Of a DNA stretch of 64,000 bases, positions 36,579-47,191 are shown piece after piece. Positions within the stretch are counted from its first letter, which is position 1, and the number at the start of each line of letters is the position of its first letter. The translations under genes were made by a program, and so were the position numbers. The stretch comes from Gramella sp. AN32 (GTDB lineage: Bacteria; Bacteroidota; Bacteroidia; Flavobacteriales; Flavobacteriaceae): the NCBI RefSeq assembly GCF_023718305.1, contig NZ_QEYO01000002.1:360980-424979 (forward strand). Reading direction: 5' to 3'. The notes beneath the pieces are model-generated. The model did not search any database, was not told the DNA's origin, and saw nothing but the letters and a program-made list of their open reading frames with translations.

Positions 36579-37388
36579 ATGAAAGATAAGAGAGTGTTAT
36601 ACGTCTCGTCTGAAGTTATACCCTACTTACCTGAAACTGAAATCTCATCTACTTCTTTTGAAGCTGCCAAAATGGTTAATAACCAGGGAGGACAGATAAG
36701 AATTTTTATGCCGAGGTTTGGGAATATCAACGAACGTAGACATCAACTGCATGAGGTGATAAGGCTCTCTGGAATGAACCTGGTGATTAACGATCTGGAT
36801 ATGCCCCTTATTATAAAAGTGGCCTCTATACCAAAGGAAAGAATGCAGGTTTATTTTATTGATAATGAAGATTATTTTAAAAGAAAAGCTACCCTTACCG
36901 ATGAAGATGGAAATCTTTTTTTAGATAATGATGAGCGCGCCATTTTCTTTGCCAAAGGTGTTATAGAAACAGTAAAAAAACTTAACTGGTCTCCAGATAT
37001 TATACATGTTCACGGATGGCTTGCCTCCTTATTGCCTTTATACCTTAGAAATTATTATGGCAACGAACCATTATTTAAAGATTCAAAAATTGTGACCTCT
37101 GTTTACAATCAAAGCTTCGATGAGACGTTAGATAGTGAAATGCATAAGAAAATATTATTTGATGGCTTGGAAAACTCCAATGTAAAACATTTAAAAACCC
37201 CTAATTATGCGGGACTCATAAAAACTGCGGTAGATAATTCAGATGCAATTGTCATAGGTGGGGATAATGTTCCGGAAGACCTTAAAAAATATATCGAGAA
37301 ACTTGACAAACCAGTTCTTCCATATGCAGGTAAGGAAAATTTCTCTCAGGCTTATCAGGAATTTTATGCTATTCACGTATTACCTTAA
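36579..37388 (+). CDS. Glycogen-synthase-like GT5 N-terminal domain protein
   Basis: A 269-residue protein matching only the N-terminal (GT5) half of glycogen/starch synthases: KRVLYVSSEVIPYLPE, GGQIRIFMPRFGNINERRHQ, DNDERAIFFAKGVIE and WSPDIIHVHGWLASLLPLYL. The C-terminal GT1 Rossmann domain is absent, and the protein ends naturally before DUF4270. The ADP-glucose-binding KTGGL motif that should follow SSEVxPF is replaced by ETEISSTS (19-26). Such one-domain forms next to panC are widespread in Bacteroidota, so this is not a local truncation. A glycogen-synthesising activity is unlikely; role unknown. Confidence 0.85.
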   Translation: MKDKRVLYVSSEVIPYLPETEISSTSFEAAKMVNNQGGQIRIFMPRFGNINERRHQLHEVIRLSGMNLVINDLDMPLIIKVASIPKERMQVYFIDNEDYFKRKATLTDEDGNLFLDNDERAIFFAKGVIETVKKLNWSPDIIHVHGWLASLLPLYLRNYYGNEPLFKDSKIVTSVYNQSFDETLDSEMHKKILFDGLENSNVKHLKTPNYAGLIKTAVDNSDAIVIGGDNVPEDLKKYIEKLDKPVLPYAGKENFSQAYQEFYAIHVLP

Positions 37389-37407
37389 ATAGTAAGTAAA
37401 AACAACA

Positions 37408-38967
37408 ATGAAATTATACAAATGGATACAAATAACAACCCTAGTGGTTGTTGTTTTCGCTTTTATTGGATGTGATGAAGATTTCACTTCAATTGGTGGA
37501 GAGGTTATTAACAACCCAACGAACGTAGACCTTTATACATCAAATGTCAAGGCTTATTCTCAAAAAATAAATAGTATACAAACCAATAGCACTACAGGCC
37601 TATTTTTAGGAGTAGATAAAAATCCCGCCTTTGGTTCCAGCATCGCCAGTATTGTAACTCAGGCCAGTCTTTCTTCTGAAAACCCTGGCTTTGGTGATAA
37701 TCCTGAACTGGATAGTGTGGTTTTGAATATACCTTATTTCTCTACGGAAATAGCTGATGAGTCTGTCGAAACTACTACTTATCAATTGGATTCGATTTAT
37801 GGAGAAGGAAGCTTTAAAATTTCAATTTTTGAAACATCGTATTTTCTAAATACTCTGGATCCGGATACAGATTTTACATTATCGCAAAAATATTATTCCA
37901 ATCAGCTGCCGGCAGTGGAGCAAAACATCATTGGGGAGGCACTTTTTACAGATGGTGCTTTCCAACCTTCAGCTCAGGTAAATGTAGATTTTGAGCCTAA
38001 TAATGATGGGGAAAGTGATACGATAGTGTTGCCGCCATCCCTAAGAATAAAACTTCCGGTAGATTTCTTCAAGAAAAAAGTGTTGGATAATGCAGGTACC
38101 AATATTTTATTAAACCATGGGAATTTCAATAATTATTTACGAAGCTTATTAATTAAAGCTGAAGCTAATAGTTCTGAAGGTTCTCAGGTTTTGCTTGATT
38201 TTAGCGGAACGAGTGCAAAAATCAGCCTGTATTATAAAAGTGATGTGACGGTAGATGAAGAAGTTGTTCGCCAACGTGATGTTTATAATCTGGTGTTGAC
38301 CGGAAATCACTTCAATGCTTTTGAAAATGATTTTAACGAAAGTTTTCTGGCTGAAATTAATGCTGATGAGGAAAATGCTGAAAACCTTTATGTAAAAGGA
38401 CAGGAAGGAATCATGGGGATTGTGGAATTGTTTCCGGATTCTACTGAATTAGCCGATTTAAAAACAAGAAACTGGTTGATTAATGAAGCCAATCTCACCT
38501 TTTATGTAAACAGGGATTTGCTGAATGGAGCGCGTGAACCAGATAGGATTTATTTATTCGATCTGGATTCAAAAAATATACTGATAGATTACGCATTTGA
38601 TGAAAGTTATACGCCTTCAAATCCATACAATTCTATCATCAATTTTTCAACGCCTTTAGAAAGGACCGAGGATGAAGAGGGAATTCAATATACATTAAGG
38701 ATTACCCAGCATGTTAGCGGGATCTTAGAAGGTGATATCGATAATGTTCGTTTGGGACTTGTGGTAGTCCCCAATATTAATGCTGTTGCTGCCAGAGATC
38801 AAAATGGAAATATTTTTGTTAGAAATTCTGCAATTAGGGACTCAGGAGATATTGAAGTTGCTCCGTCGGTAGTTACCTTAACTCCCCTTGGCACGGTTTT
38901 GTATGGAAGTGGTGCTACTGATCCTGAGAAGCGATTGCAATTAAGAATTTATTATACTGAATATTAG
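37408..38967 (+). CDS. DUF4270 lipoprotein
   Basis: A 519-residue envelope lipoprotein of the DUF4270 family, confined to Bacteroidota. The signal peptide ends FAFIGC (Cys22); the residues after it are acidic (DED), as in lipoproteins exported to the cell surface in this phylum. The N-terminus DFTSIGGEVINNPTNVDLYT and repeated beta-strand pattern (NPELDSVVLNIPYF, LADLKTRNWLINEANLTFYV, NPYNSIINFS) are typical. It starts 19 bp after the GT5-like gene and ends 5 bp before glmS, so the three are probably one transcript. Function unknown. Confidence 0.9.
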   Translation: MKLYKWIQITTLVVVVFAFIGCDEDFTSIGGEVINNPTNVDLYTSNVKAYSQKINSIQTNSTTGLFLGVDKNPAFGSSIASIVTQASLSSENPGFGDNPELDSVVLNIPYFSTEIADESVETTTYQLDSIYGEGSFKISIFETSYFLNTLDPDTDFTLSQKYYSNQLPAVEQNIIGEALFTDGAFQPSAQVNVDFEPNNDGESDTIVLPPSLRIKLPVDFFKKKVLDNAGTNILLNHGNFNNYLRSLLIKAEANSSEGSQVLLDFSGTSAKISLYYKSDVTVDEEVVRQRDVYNLVLTGNHFNAFENDFNESFLAEINADEENAENLYVKGQEGIMGIVELFPDSTELADLKTRNWLINEANLTFYVNRDLLNGAREPDRIYLFDLDSKNILIDYAFDESYTPSNPYNSIINFSTPLERTEDEEGIQYTLRITQHVSGILEGDIDNVRLGLVVVPNINAVAARDQNGNIFVRNSAIRDSGDIEVAPSVVTLTPLGTVLYGSGATDPEKRLQLRIYYTEY

Positions 38968-38972
38968 AAATT

Positions 38973-40820
38973 ATGTGTGGAATTGTTGGATATATTGGTC
39001 ACCGTGAAGCTTATCCCGTAGTTTTAAAAGGACTACAACGCCTTGAATACAGGGGCTATGATAGCGCAGGAATTGCTTTGTATGATGGTGCGGAATTAAA
39101 AATGTGCAAAACCAAAGGAAAGGTCGCCGATTTAAAAACCAAACTTGAAGCTGAAATTTCTACTAAAGGAACAGTGGGAATTGGGCATACCAGATGGGCC
39201 ACGCACGGCGAGCCAAATGATGTAAATTCACATCCCCACTACTCAAACTCCGGGGATATAGTAATTATCCATAATGGAATCATCGAAAATTACGATTCCT
39301 TAAAAAAAGAATTAAAAACCAGGGGCTACGAATTTAAAAGTGATACTGATACCGAGGTTTTGGTAAATCTTATTGAAGATGTTATTTCCAAGGAGGATGT
39401 GAAGCTGGGAAAAGCTGTTCAAATTGCTTTGAACCAGACTATTGGTGCTTATGCCATTGCTGTTTTTAATAAGCAAAAACCAGATGAATTAGTGGTAGCA
39501 AGACTTGGAAGTCCGTTAGCGATTGGTGTTGGTGAAGATGAATTTTTTATCGCTTCAGATGCTTCCCCGTTTATTGAATTTACCAACAACGCAATTTACC
39601 TGGAAGATGGTGAGATGGCGGTAGTACGCCGGGGAAAAGAGGTGAAAATTAGAAAAATTAAAGATGACTCTTTAGTGGATCCTTATATTCAGGAACTTCA
39701 AATGAACCTGGAACAAATTGAAAAAGGGGGATACGAGCATTTTATGCTGAAAGAGATCCACGAGCAACCAAGTGCCATAAGCGACACGTATAGAGGGCGA
39801 ATGCTGGTTGATGAAGGTATTATTAGAATGGCAGGAATGGATGATAATATGGAGCGCATTGCCAATGCAAAGCGTTTTATTATCGTTGCCTGTGGAACTT
39901 CATGGCATGCGGGACTTGTTGCTGAATATATTTTTGAAGATATTGCCCGTATCCCTGTTGAAGTTGAATATGCTTCAGAATTTAGATATCGCAATCCGGT
40001 AATTTCAGAAAATGATGTGGTTATCGCTATTTCCCAAAGTGGGGAAACCGCAGATACAATGGCGGCAATCAAACTGGCCAAGGAAAAAGGAGCTTTTACT
40101 TTTGGGGTTTGTAATGTGGTAGGTTCTTCAATTTCAAGGGAAACCAACGCCGGGGCTTATACGCACGCGGGACCTGAAATTGGAGTGGCATCAACAAAAG
40201 CATTTACAACCCAAATTACGGTTTTAACCCTGATGGCTTTAAAACTTGGAAAGTTCAAAGGGACTATTTCTCACAGTGATTTTCAATATCATTTAAGGGA
40301 AATGGAATTAATTCCGAATAAAATAAAGGACTCTTTAAAGTCTGATACGATTATTAGAGAGATCGCAAATATTTATAAGGACGCGCCAAACTGCTTATAT
40401 TTAGGCAGGGGGTATAATTTCCCTGTTGCGCTTGAAGGAGCATTAAAATTAAAAGAAATTTCTTATATCCATGCTGAAGGTTATCCGGCGGCAGAGATGA
40501 AACATGGCCCTATTGCTCTTATCGATGAACAAATGCCAGTTGTGGTCATTGCCACCAAAAAAGGCCATTATGAAAAAGTAGTAAGCAATATTCAGGAAAT
40601 AAAGTCCAGAAAAGGTAAGATTATAGCCATTGTGACTCACGGAGATGAAGAAGTTAGGGATCTTGCAGATCATGTAATCGAGGTACCCGAAACTATTGAA
40701 TCTTTGACGCCTTTGTTGACTACGATTCCGCTGCAATTGCTTTCTTATCATATAGCGGTAATGCTTGGTAAGAACGTAGATCAGCCTAGAAACCTGGCTA
40801 AATCGGTGACTGTAGAATAA
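38973..40820 (+). CDS. glmS: Glutamine--fructose-6-phosphate aminotransferase
   Basis: Makes glucosamine-6-phosphate, the entry to peptidoglycan and LPS amino sugars; 615 residues, full length. The N-terminal glutaminase begins MCGIVGYIG with the nucleophile Cys2, followed by RLEYRGYDSAG and GIGHTRWATHGEP. Two SIS domains follow (VACGTSWHAGLVAEYIFED near 305 and LYLGRGYNFPVALEGALKLKE near 470) and the C-terminus DQPRNLAKSVTVE. Third gene of a GT5-like/DUF4270/glmS unit, ended by a terminator. Confidence 0.98.
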   Translation: MCGIVGYIGHREAYPVVLKGLQRLEYRGYDSAGIALYDGAELKMCKTKGKVADLKTKLEAEISTKGTVGIGHTRWATHGEPNDVNSHPHYSNSGDIVIIHNGIIENYDSLKKELKTRGYEFKSDTDTEVLVNLIEDVISKEDVKLGKAVQIALNQTIGAYAIAVFNKQKPDELVVARLGSPLAIGVGEDEFFIASDASPFIEFTNNAIYLEDGEMAVVRRGKEVKIRKIKDDSLVDPYIQELQMNLEQIEKGGYEHFMLKEIHEQPSAISDTYRGRMLVDEGIIRMAGMDDNMERIANAKRFIIVACGTSWHAGLVAEYIFEDIARIPVEVEYASEFRYRNPVISENDVVIAISQSGETADTMAAIKLAKEKGAFTFGVCNVVGSSISRETNAGAYTHAGPEIGVASTKAFTTQITVLTLMALKLGKFKGTISHSDFQYHLREMELIPNKIKDSLKSDTIIREIANIYKDAPNCLYLGRGYNFPVALEGALKLKEISYIHAEGYPAAEMKHGPIALIDEQMPVVVIATKKGHYEKVVSNIQEIKSRKGKIIAIVTHGDEEVRDLADHVIEVPETIESLTPLLTTIPLQLLSYHIAVMLGKNVDQPRNLAKSVTVE

Positions 40821-40840
40821 TTAAAACACTTGAAATTTAT

Positions 40841-40872
40841 AGCCCTTTCAGAAAATTGGAAGGGCTTTTTTT
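40841..40872 (+). terminator. Intrinsic terminator after glmS
   Basis: AGCCCTTTC / GGAAGGGCT stem (one T-G pair) followed by seven T. Confidence 0.8.
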
Positions 40873-40933
40873 ATAGTGTCTTTTTCCGTCAAAAACTTCT
40901 GTTATTTTCAATATGTTTTTTGCAAGAAAAAAT

Positions 40934-40941
40934 TATCTTTG
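40934..40941 (+). promoter_or_regulatory. -7 box of atpDC
   Basis: TATCTTTG, exact TAnnTTTG, about 95 nt before the atpD ATG; a long A/T-rich leader follows. No good TTG at -33. Confidence 0.45.
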
Positions 40942-41036
40942 CAGCCTGAAAAGAATCGCTTCCTTATTTAGGTAATTTTAAATCAGGAAATTAGATTTTT
41001 TAAATAATACTTATTAAAAATTAAAGAATTAGATAA

Positions 41037-42548
<1,512 letters not shown>

Positions 42549-42629
42549 ACTGGTAGTGAGAAATGAGATATTAGAATTGAGAGATCAATTTTCTAATTAC
42601 TCAATACTAACTACTCTATACTATAAAAT

Positions 42630-42923
42630 ATGTATTTAGAAATTGTAACTCCGGAAGCTGTGGTTTTTCGCGCTCAGGTCGACGCGGTGAGAGCTCCGGG
42701 TCATGATGGTGAATTTCAGATGTTGAATAATCACGCTCCTATTGTGGCAACTTTGAAAGAAGGTGAGGTTAAAATTAACCTGGCTTCAGGAAGTGAAAAT
42801 GAGATTAAGAATAAGAATGTTGCTTTTCGAACAGATAATGCCGAAAAAAATGTAATGTATGTTACGATTAAAGGGGGCGTTCTGGAAATGAAAGATAACA
42901 AAGCCATTATTCTGGCTGATTAA
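42630..42923 (+). CDS. atpC: F1-ATP synthase subunit epsilon (short form)
   Basis: A 97-residue epsilon subunit. It consists of the N-terminal beta-sandwich only (MYLEIVTPEAVVFRAQVDAV, GHDGEFQMLNNHAPIVATL, GGVLEMKDNKAIILAD). The C-terminal two-helix domain that inhibits ATP hydrolysis in E. coli-type enzymes (total about 135 residues) is absent. Short epsilons are normal for Bacteroidota. A terminator follows. Confidence 0.95.
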   Translation: MYLEIVTPEAVVFRAQVDAVRAPGHDGEFQMLNNHAPIVATLKEGEVKINLASGSENEIKNKNVAFRTDNAEKNVMYVTIKGGVLEMKDNKAIILAD

Positions 42924-42943
42924 TACAAGCTGAATTAAAATAT

Positions 42944-42971
42944 AAAAGCCTCCGGATGGAGGCTTTTTTTA
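42944..42971 (+). terminator. Intrinsic terminator of atpDC
   Basis: AAAAGCCTCC (42944-42953), loop GGAT, GGAGGCTTTT (42958-42967), T run to 42970. Confidence 0.85.
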
Positions 42972-42981
42972 TGAATATGGT

Positions 42982-44757
42982 TTATTTTATTTTTAACCAG
43001 TTTTCCCGATTTGCTACCGCCTGCTTATCAGCTTTTTCATCCAATTTTATGGTGTAGTCTTCACTTGCTCCCAGGCGGACCTCCGTTTGCATTTTGGTAT
43101 CACCTCTCAAGAATTCCACATTGATTTTTGATCCCTTTTCCATTCCTGCAATCATATCGCTGAATTCTTCTAATGTCCCTACTTCTTTTCCGTTTACTGA
43201 AGTTATAATATCATTATTATCTAATCCCGCATTATAGGCCGGTCTTCCCCTGTAGGTATTTCTGTTTATCTGGACTCCGTTTTCCAGGTTCCGAAAGGAT
43301 GCTCCAAGAGAAGTCTTCTCCTCCTGGAAAAGTTTAACCCCAACTTCAGCGAAAAGCTTTTTATAATCTGGCATTTTACTAGCGTAGATATAATTGCTGA
43401 AGAAATTTTCAGCAAATTCTTTTCCGGCATACTCGGCCAGTGTATTTTCAATATTTTCTAAGGAATAAGGGTTTTCAGTTTTTCCGAATTTGATCCACAT
43501 CAGTTTCATAAAATCGTCAAGATTCAGTTTATTCCCTCTTAATGAAAGATCTAAGGCAAGCCCTAAAACACTTCCGTAGGAATAATAGGAAATAAACGTA
43601 TTTTCCCTGTTTACAGGATCTACTGAAGTTGCCGCATCTACGAACGGAGCCTGGTAGCTCATTTCAATAGGGTTAAAATAATCCCTCGCCGGGGAGTTCC
43701 AAACATAATTAAAGGTTCCCGCAAGACTTTCAATATATTTTTCATGGGTCCAGATATTTGCCCTGGTTAAAATAAGCCCCGTGTAATAACTGGTAAAACC
43801 TTCGGCAAACCAAAGCGCACCGCTCATATTAGCTTCAGTAAAATCAAAGGGTTCCAAACCTTCCGGTCTAATTCTTTCTACATTCCAGCAATGAAAAAAT
43901 TCATGCGCGACAGTTCCAATGTTATTTTCCATTCCCCCCTCAGCAAGACTTCGGCTGCTGGAAACAATAGTACTATTCCTGTGTTCCATGCCGTCACCGG
44001 AAGCATTGGGCATGTAACAGCCAAGAAAAGTGTATTCTCCAAAATCATAGGTGGGCAATTCTCCATAAACAGCTTTTTCCTGGAGTACAATGGCTTTAGC
44101 TTTTTCGAAATATTCTGAAAATTCTTCTTCAGTCCCCAGATGATGAAGCACAAACCGAACATTTTGCCCCTCCACATCAAATTCTTTTAGCATGTAATCG
44201 CTTATTTCCACCGGGCTATCCATAAAATAATACATATTAGGAGCTCGAAATTTTGTTTCTGATACTTTTTCTAATTGCGTGGCGACTTTCCAGTTTAGAT
44301 CTTCACGAATGTCAAAATCTACTTCAATTGGCCTTTCTTTTAAAGTTTCTGCATACATAAAAGTGGCCGGAATATTAAGATGCGCATGGGTTTCATCTAC
44401 CTGGGAATAAGTACCGTCACCGCGATTTGCAAAAAGCAGGTATTCAATATTTACTGTTCCCTTGTGGTCTGTGATAATCCACGAATATGGATCTTCCCGC
44501 CGTACGGCTAATTCTTTACCAGTTTCATCGGTCGCTTTGAAACCATATACATTTTTCGCGAATTCATGTATAGCGTACCGGCCGGGCGATGTCCTGCTCA
44601 TGCGAACTTTAAAATCCCCGGAGGGAACCTCGGTAAAATGTACCTGGATTTTCGCCTCATGGTGCACGGCATTATCGAAAGAAACCTGGTATTTATTGGT
44701 TTGTGCATGAACACTAAACCCAATAAGAAGGAATGAAATAAAAAATCTAAGCATCAT
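42982..44757 (-). CDS. M61-family (glycyl aminopeptidase-like) PDZ peptidase
   Basis: A 591-residue exported zinc peptidase. Signal peptide MMLRFFISFLLIGFSVHAQ; an N-terminal beta-domain (about 20-180, typical M61: VSFDNAVHHEAKIQVHF); the catalytic domain with zinc-binding HExxH in VAHEFFHCWNVERIRPE near residue 281 and the downstream Glu in ALWFAEGFTSYYTG; and a C-terminal PDZ domain (about 480-560, GRPAYNAGLDNNDIITSVNG). Family members cleave N-terminal Gly/Ala peptides. Periplasmic or secreted. Convergent with atpC, separated by the terminator. Confidence 0.92.
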   Translation of the reverse strand: MMLRFFISFLLIGFSVHAQTNKYQVSFDNAVHHEAKIQVHFTEVPSGDFKVRMSRTSPGRYAIHEFAKNVYGFKATDETGKELAVRREDPYSWIITDHKGTVNIEYLLFANRGDGTYSQVDETHAHLNIPATFMYAETLKERPIEVDFDIREDLNWKVATQLEKVSETKFRAPNMYYFMDSPVEISDYMLKEFDVEGQNVRFVLHHLGTEEEFSEYFEKAKAIVLQEKAVYGELPTYDFGEYTFLGCYMPNASGDGMEHRNSTIVSSSRSLAEGGMENNIGTVAHEFFHCWNVERIRPEGLEPFDFTEANMSGALWFAEGFTSYYTGLILTRANIWTHEKYIESLAGTFNYVWNSPARDYFNPIEMSYQAPFVDAATSVDPVNRENTFISYYSYGSVLGLALDLSLRGNKLNLDDFMKLMWIKFGKTENPYSLENIENTLAEYAGKEFAENFFSNYIYASKMPDYKKLFAEVGVKLFQEEKTSLGASFRNLENGVQINRNTYRGRPAYNAGLDNNDIITSVNGKEVGTLEEFSDMIAGMEKGSKINVEFLRGDTKMQTEVRLGASEDYTIKLDEKADKQAVANRENWLKIK

Positions 44758-44798
44758 TTAAATATTGTGAGGCCCTAATTTAAAAAATCAACTTCAAT

Positions 44799-45002
44799 CT
44801 AAGGTTTGAATTCTAAAATATCTCCGGGCTGGCAGTTAAGTGCTTCGCAAATCGCTTCCAAGGTGGAAAAACGCACTGCTTTGGCCTTTCCGGTTTTCAG
44901 AATGGAAAGGTTTGCCGTGGTGATGCCTACAATTTCTGCCAGTTCATTGCTTTTCATCCCTCGTTGCTCAAGCATTTGATCTAAGTTAATTACTATAGGC
45001 AT
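44799..45002 (-). CDS. Small XRE-family helix-turn-helix regulator (YozG-like)
   Basis: A 67-residue protein that is almost only an HTH domain: VINLDQMLEQRGMKSNELAE, then IVGITTANLSILKTGKAKAVRFSTLEAICEALNCQPGDILEF. This is the Cro/CI type seen in YozG-like regulators. It starts 2 bp after the DUF2975 gene ends; this pairing recurs in many bacteria. Likely represses its own operon through the palindrome at 45522-45538. Confidence 0.9.
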   Translation of the reverse strand: MPIVINLDQMLEQRGMKSNELAEIVGITTANLSILKTGKAKAVRFSTLEAICEALNCQPGDILEFKP

Positions 45003-45004
45003 AA

Positions 45005-45514
45005 TTAAACGGTTAGATCATTTTCTTCCTTATAGAACTTAGCTTTCTCAAAAATTGTTGAGAGCAGGATCATAAAAAGGCCAATAGTTATAATGATCCA
45101 GAATTCGAAAAGATCGACTTCTACTTTTAATCTATTTTGGAAAATTAAGCGGGAGATGAACATTGTTATAGCATCAAAAATGGTGATCGCAATAATTAGC
45201 TGTCCAATTAATTTAAAACTTGCAATTTGAAAATTGGAGAAAAGTTTTTTAGAAAGTAAGCTGTTTACCAAATTTTTAATCATTCGAAGAATATAGATCC
45301 AGACTCCGCCTGAAATTAATGTCAATACTAAGGTAGTAATAAGTACAGATTTGGTTTCAATTTTTAGATCTGAAGAGTTTTTAAATAACTCCAAAACAGA
45401 ATTAGAATCAAACATAACTGTAAATAGCAGCATTCCAAATAAGATGAACCAGATGAAATAAAGAAAATAATAGGAGAAATTTAAAATGGTGAGTAAGAAT
45501 GTTGAAGATTTCAT
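45005..45514 (-). CDS. DUF2975 four-TM membrane protein
   Basis: About 169 residues with four hydrophobic segments (FLLTILNFSYYFLYFIWFILF, VLITTLVLTLISGGVWIYIL, LIGQLIIAITIFDAITMF, FWIIITIGLFMILLSTIF), the DUF2975 pattern. Start set at ATG 45514 (MKSSTFLL); the longer frame reads back through the operator. Cotranscribed with the XRE gene. Function unknown; a membrane partner of the regulator (sensor or target) is inferred from the conserved pairing. Confidence 0.85.
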   Translation of the reverse strand: MKSSTFLLTILNFSYYFLYFIWFILFGMLLFTVMFDSNSVLELFKNSSDLKIETKSVLITTLVLTLISGGVWIYILRMIKNLVNSLLSKKLFSNFQIASFKLIGQLIIAITIFDAITMFISRLIFQNRLKVEVDLFEFWIIITIGLFMILLSTIFEKAKFYKEENDLTV

Positions 45515-45521
45515 GCTATAA

Positions 45522-45538
45522 TTATTGTTTAACAATAA
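45522..45538. promoter_or_regulatory. Palindromic operator candidate
   Basis: TTATTGTT-T-AACAATAA, perfect 8-bp arms around one base, between the TATATTTG box and the DUF2975 start codon. A fit for the small XRE dimer encoded in the same operon. Confidence 0.6.
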
Positions 45539-45546
45539 CAAATATA
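45539..45546 (-). promoter_or_regulatory. -7 box of the DUF2975-XRE operon
   Basis: TATATTTG on the minus strand, abutting the palindrome. No TTG at the usual upstream distance. The rest of the divergent gap to nhaD (45547-45769) shows nothing further. Confidence 0.5.
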
Positions 45547-45769
45547 AATTAATTATTGAAAAACGATAATTTATAATTTTAATTTTTGAATACTTAATTA
45601 ATTGATATTTTGAACTATGTTTATTGCCGGATTGGTTTAAAATCTAAATTATTTACTGTTATATTTGTTTTTACAGGGAATATGGGATGAGAATTGCCAG
45701 ATTACCGACTGTATTTTTAATTTCCGAAACTTGAAACTTAAGTTGTTTACACATTAAATTTTATACTGA

Positions 45770-47137
45770 ATGGACTCTATAGTTATCCTGATTTTTGTAG
45801 TTGGATATTTATTAATTACTCTTGAACACCCTATAAAGCTGGACAAAACCGTTCCGGCTCTTTTAATGGCCGCAATTATGTGGGCCCTGCTTTCCATAGG
45901 TTTTAAGGAAAACTGGTTTGACATCATTAATACGGAAGGAGAAATTTTCAATTTCCTAAGTGATGGTGAAGAAGGCGAAGAGGGTTTTTCAGGTACTTTG
46001 TTGCACCATTTTGGAAAGACTTCAGAGATTCTAATTTTTCTTATTGGAGCCATGACCATTGTGGAATTAATTGATCTCCATAAGGGATTCACCATTCTTA
46101 AAGGCTTTGTAAAAACCAAAAGCAAGCGTAAACTTCTTTGGATTGTAGGTATCCTGGCTTTTTTCCTTTCAGCAATGATAGATAACCTTACTGCTACCAT
46201 TGTTTTAGTGACTTTGCTTAGGAAATTGATCCCTAATAAAACCCAACGGCTCTGGTATGTTGCTCTGGCGGTAATCGCCGCGAATGCCGGGGGTGCCTGG
46301 TCTCCTATTGGCGATGTGACCACTACGATGCTCTGGATCGCTGAAAAAATTTCGACCATGGGTTTGATGGAATACGTGATCCTTCCATCTATTGTCTGTT
46401 TTATAGTTCCATTCGCCATCGCTTCTATGATGCCGGTTTTTAAAGGCACTGTTGAAACCGATACACATGCGGAAGTTTCAGAAGAAAGGATCCTGAGTAG
46501 TAAAGTAATGTTAATCGCAGGTTTAGGAGCAATATTATCGGTGCCTGTTTTTAAAACCTTAACACATTTACCCCCTTATATGGGAATGATCCTCGCCTTA
46601 GGTGTTGTTTGGCTTATTTCCGAATATATCCATCCGGAAGAGGATTTTGAGGAAGAAGACCGGCATATGTATTCTGCACATAGAGCACTTTCCAGAATTG
46701 AAATTTCCAGTATCCTTTTCTTCCTGGGGATTTTAATGGCTGTTGCGGCGCTGGAATCACTGGTTTTTGGAACAGTGGGCGGAGAAGAAGTCGGGACCTT
46801 AAGGTATCTCGCGGAAATCCTTCAAAATAATATACCCAATCAAAATGTGGTGATTATAGTTTTAGGTGTCTTTTCCGCGATTATAGACAACGTACCGCTG
46901 GTGGCAGCTTCAATGGGTATGTATGATGCCCCAATGGATGCGCAGTTATGGCATTTTATCGCTTACTCTGCAGGAACGGGGGGAAGTATGTTGATCATTG
47001 GTTCTGCTGCCGGAGTCGCTGCTATGGGAATGGAAAATATAGATTTTATCTGGTATCTTAAAAAGGTAACCTGGCTGGCGGCACTTGGTTTTATAAGTGG
47101 TGCGGGAACCTTTATATTAATGCATGAAGTATTATAA
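45770..47137 (+). CDS. nhaD: NhaD-type Na+/H+ antiporter
   Basis: A 455-residue integral membrane protein with about 12 hydrophobic segments. NhaD/ArsB-superfamily features: MDSIVILIFVVGYLLITLEH at the start, FFLSAMIDNLTATIVLVTLL (the conserved SAxxDN helix), NAGGAWSPIGDVTTTMLW and the repeat-half equivalent FSAIIDNVPLVAASMGMY. It exports Na+ in exchange for protons, fitting a marine or saline habitat. Monocistronic, with its own terminator. Confidence 0.94.
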   Translation: MDSIVILIFVVGYLLITLEHPIKLDKTVPALLMAAIMWALLSIGFKENWFDIINTEGEIFNFLSDGEEGEEGFSGTLLHHFGKTSEILIFLIGAMTIVELIDLHKGFTILKGFVKTKSKRKLLWIVGILAFFLSAMIDNLTATIVLVTLLRKLIPNKTQRLWYVALAVIAANAGGAWSPIGDVTTTMLWIAEKISTMGLMEYVILPSIVCFIVPFAIASMMPVFKGTVETDTHAEVSEERILSSKVMLIAGLGAILSVPVFKTLTHLPPYMGMILALGVVWLISEYIHPEEDFEEEDRHMYSAHRALSRIEISSILFFLGILMAVAALESLVFGTVGGEEVGTLRYLAEILQNNIPNQNVVIIVLGVFSAIIDNVPLVAASMGMYDAPMDAQLWHFIAYSAGTGGSMLIIGSAAGVAAMGMENIDFIWYLKKVTWLAALGFISGAGTFILMHEVL

Positions 47138-47156
47138 TTAGGATCAAATAATTTTG

Positions 47157-47189
47157 AAAGCGGAACCAATCAGTTCCGCTTTTTTTATT
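47157..47189 (+). terminator. Intrinsic terminator after nhaD, fused to the bioF promoter
   Basis: AAAGCGGAAC (47157-47166), loop CAATCA, GTTCCGCTTT (47173-47182), T run; the TAATTTTG box of bioF starts three bases beyond. Confidence 0.85.
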
Positions 47190-47191
47190 TC

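Noticed and set aside
36579..37388. Recent truncation of a glycogen synthase gene.
   Set aside because: The gene ends cleanly, no C-terminal half follows in any frame, and one-domain forms at this position are common in the phylum.
42549..42629. Internal promoter or small gene between atpD and atpC.
   Set aside because: Only low-complexity A/T-rich sequence with weak imperfect inverted pieces; no TAnnTTTG box and no ORF.
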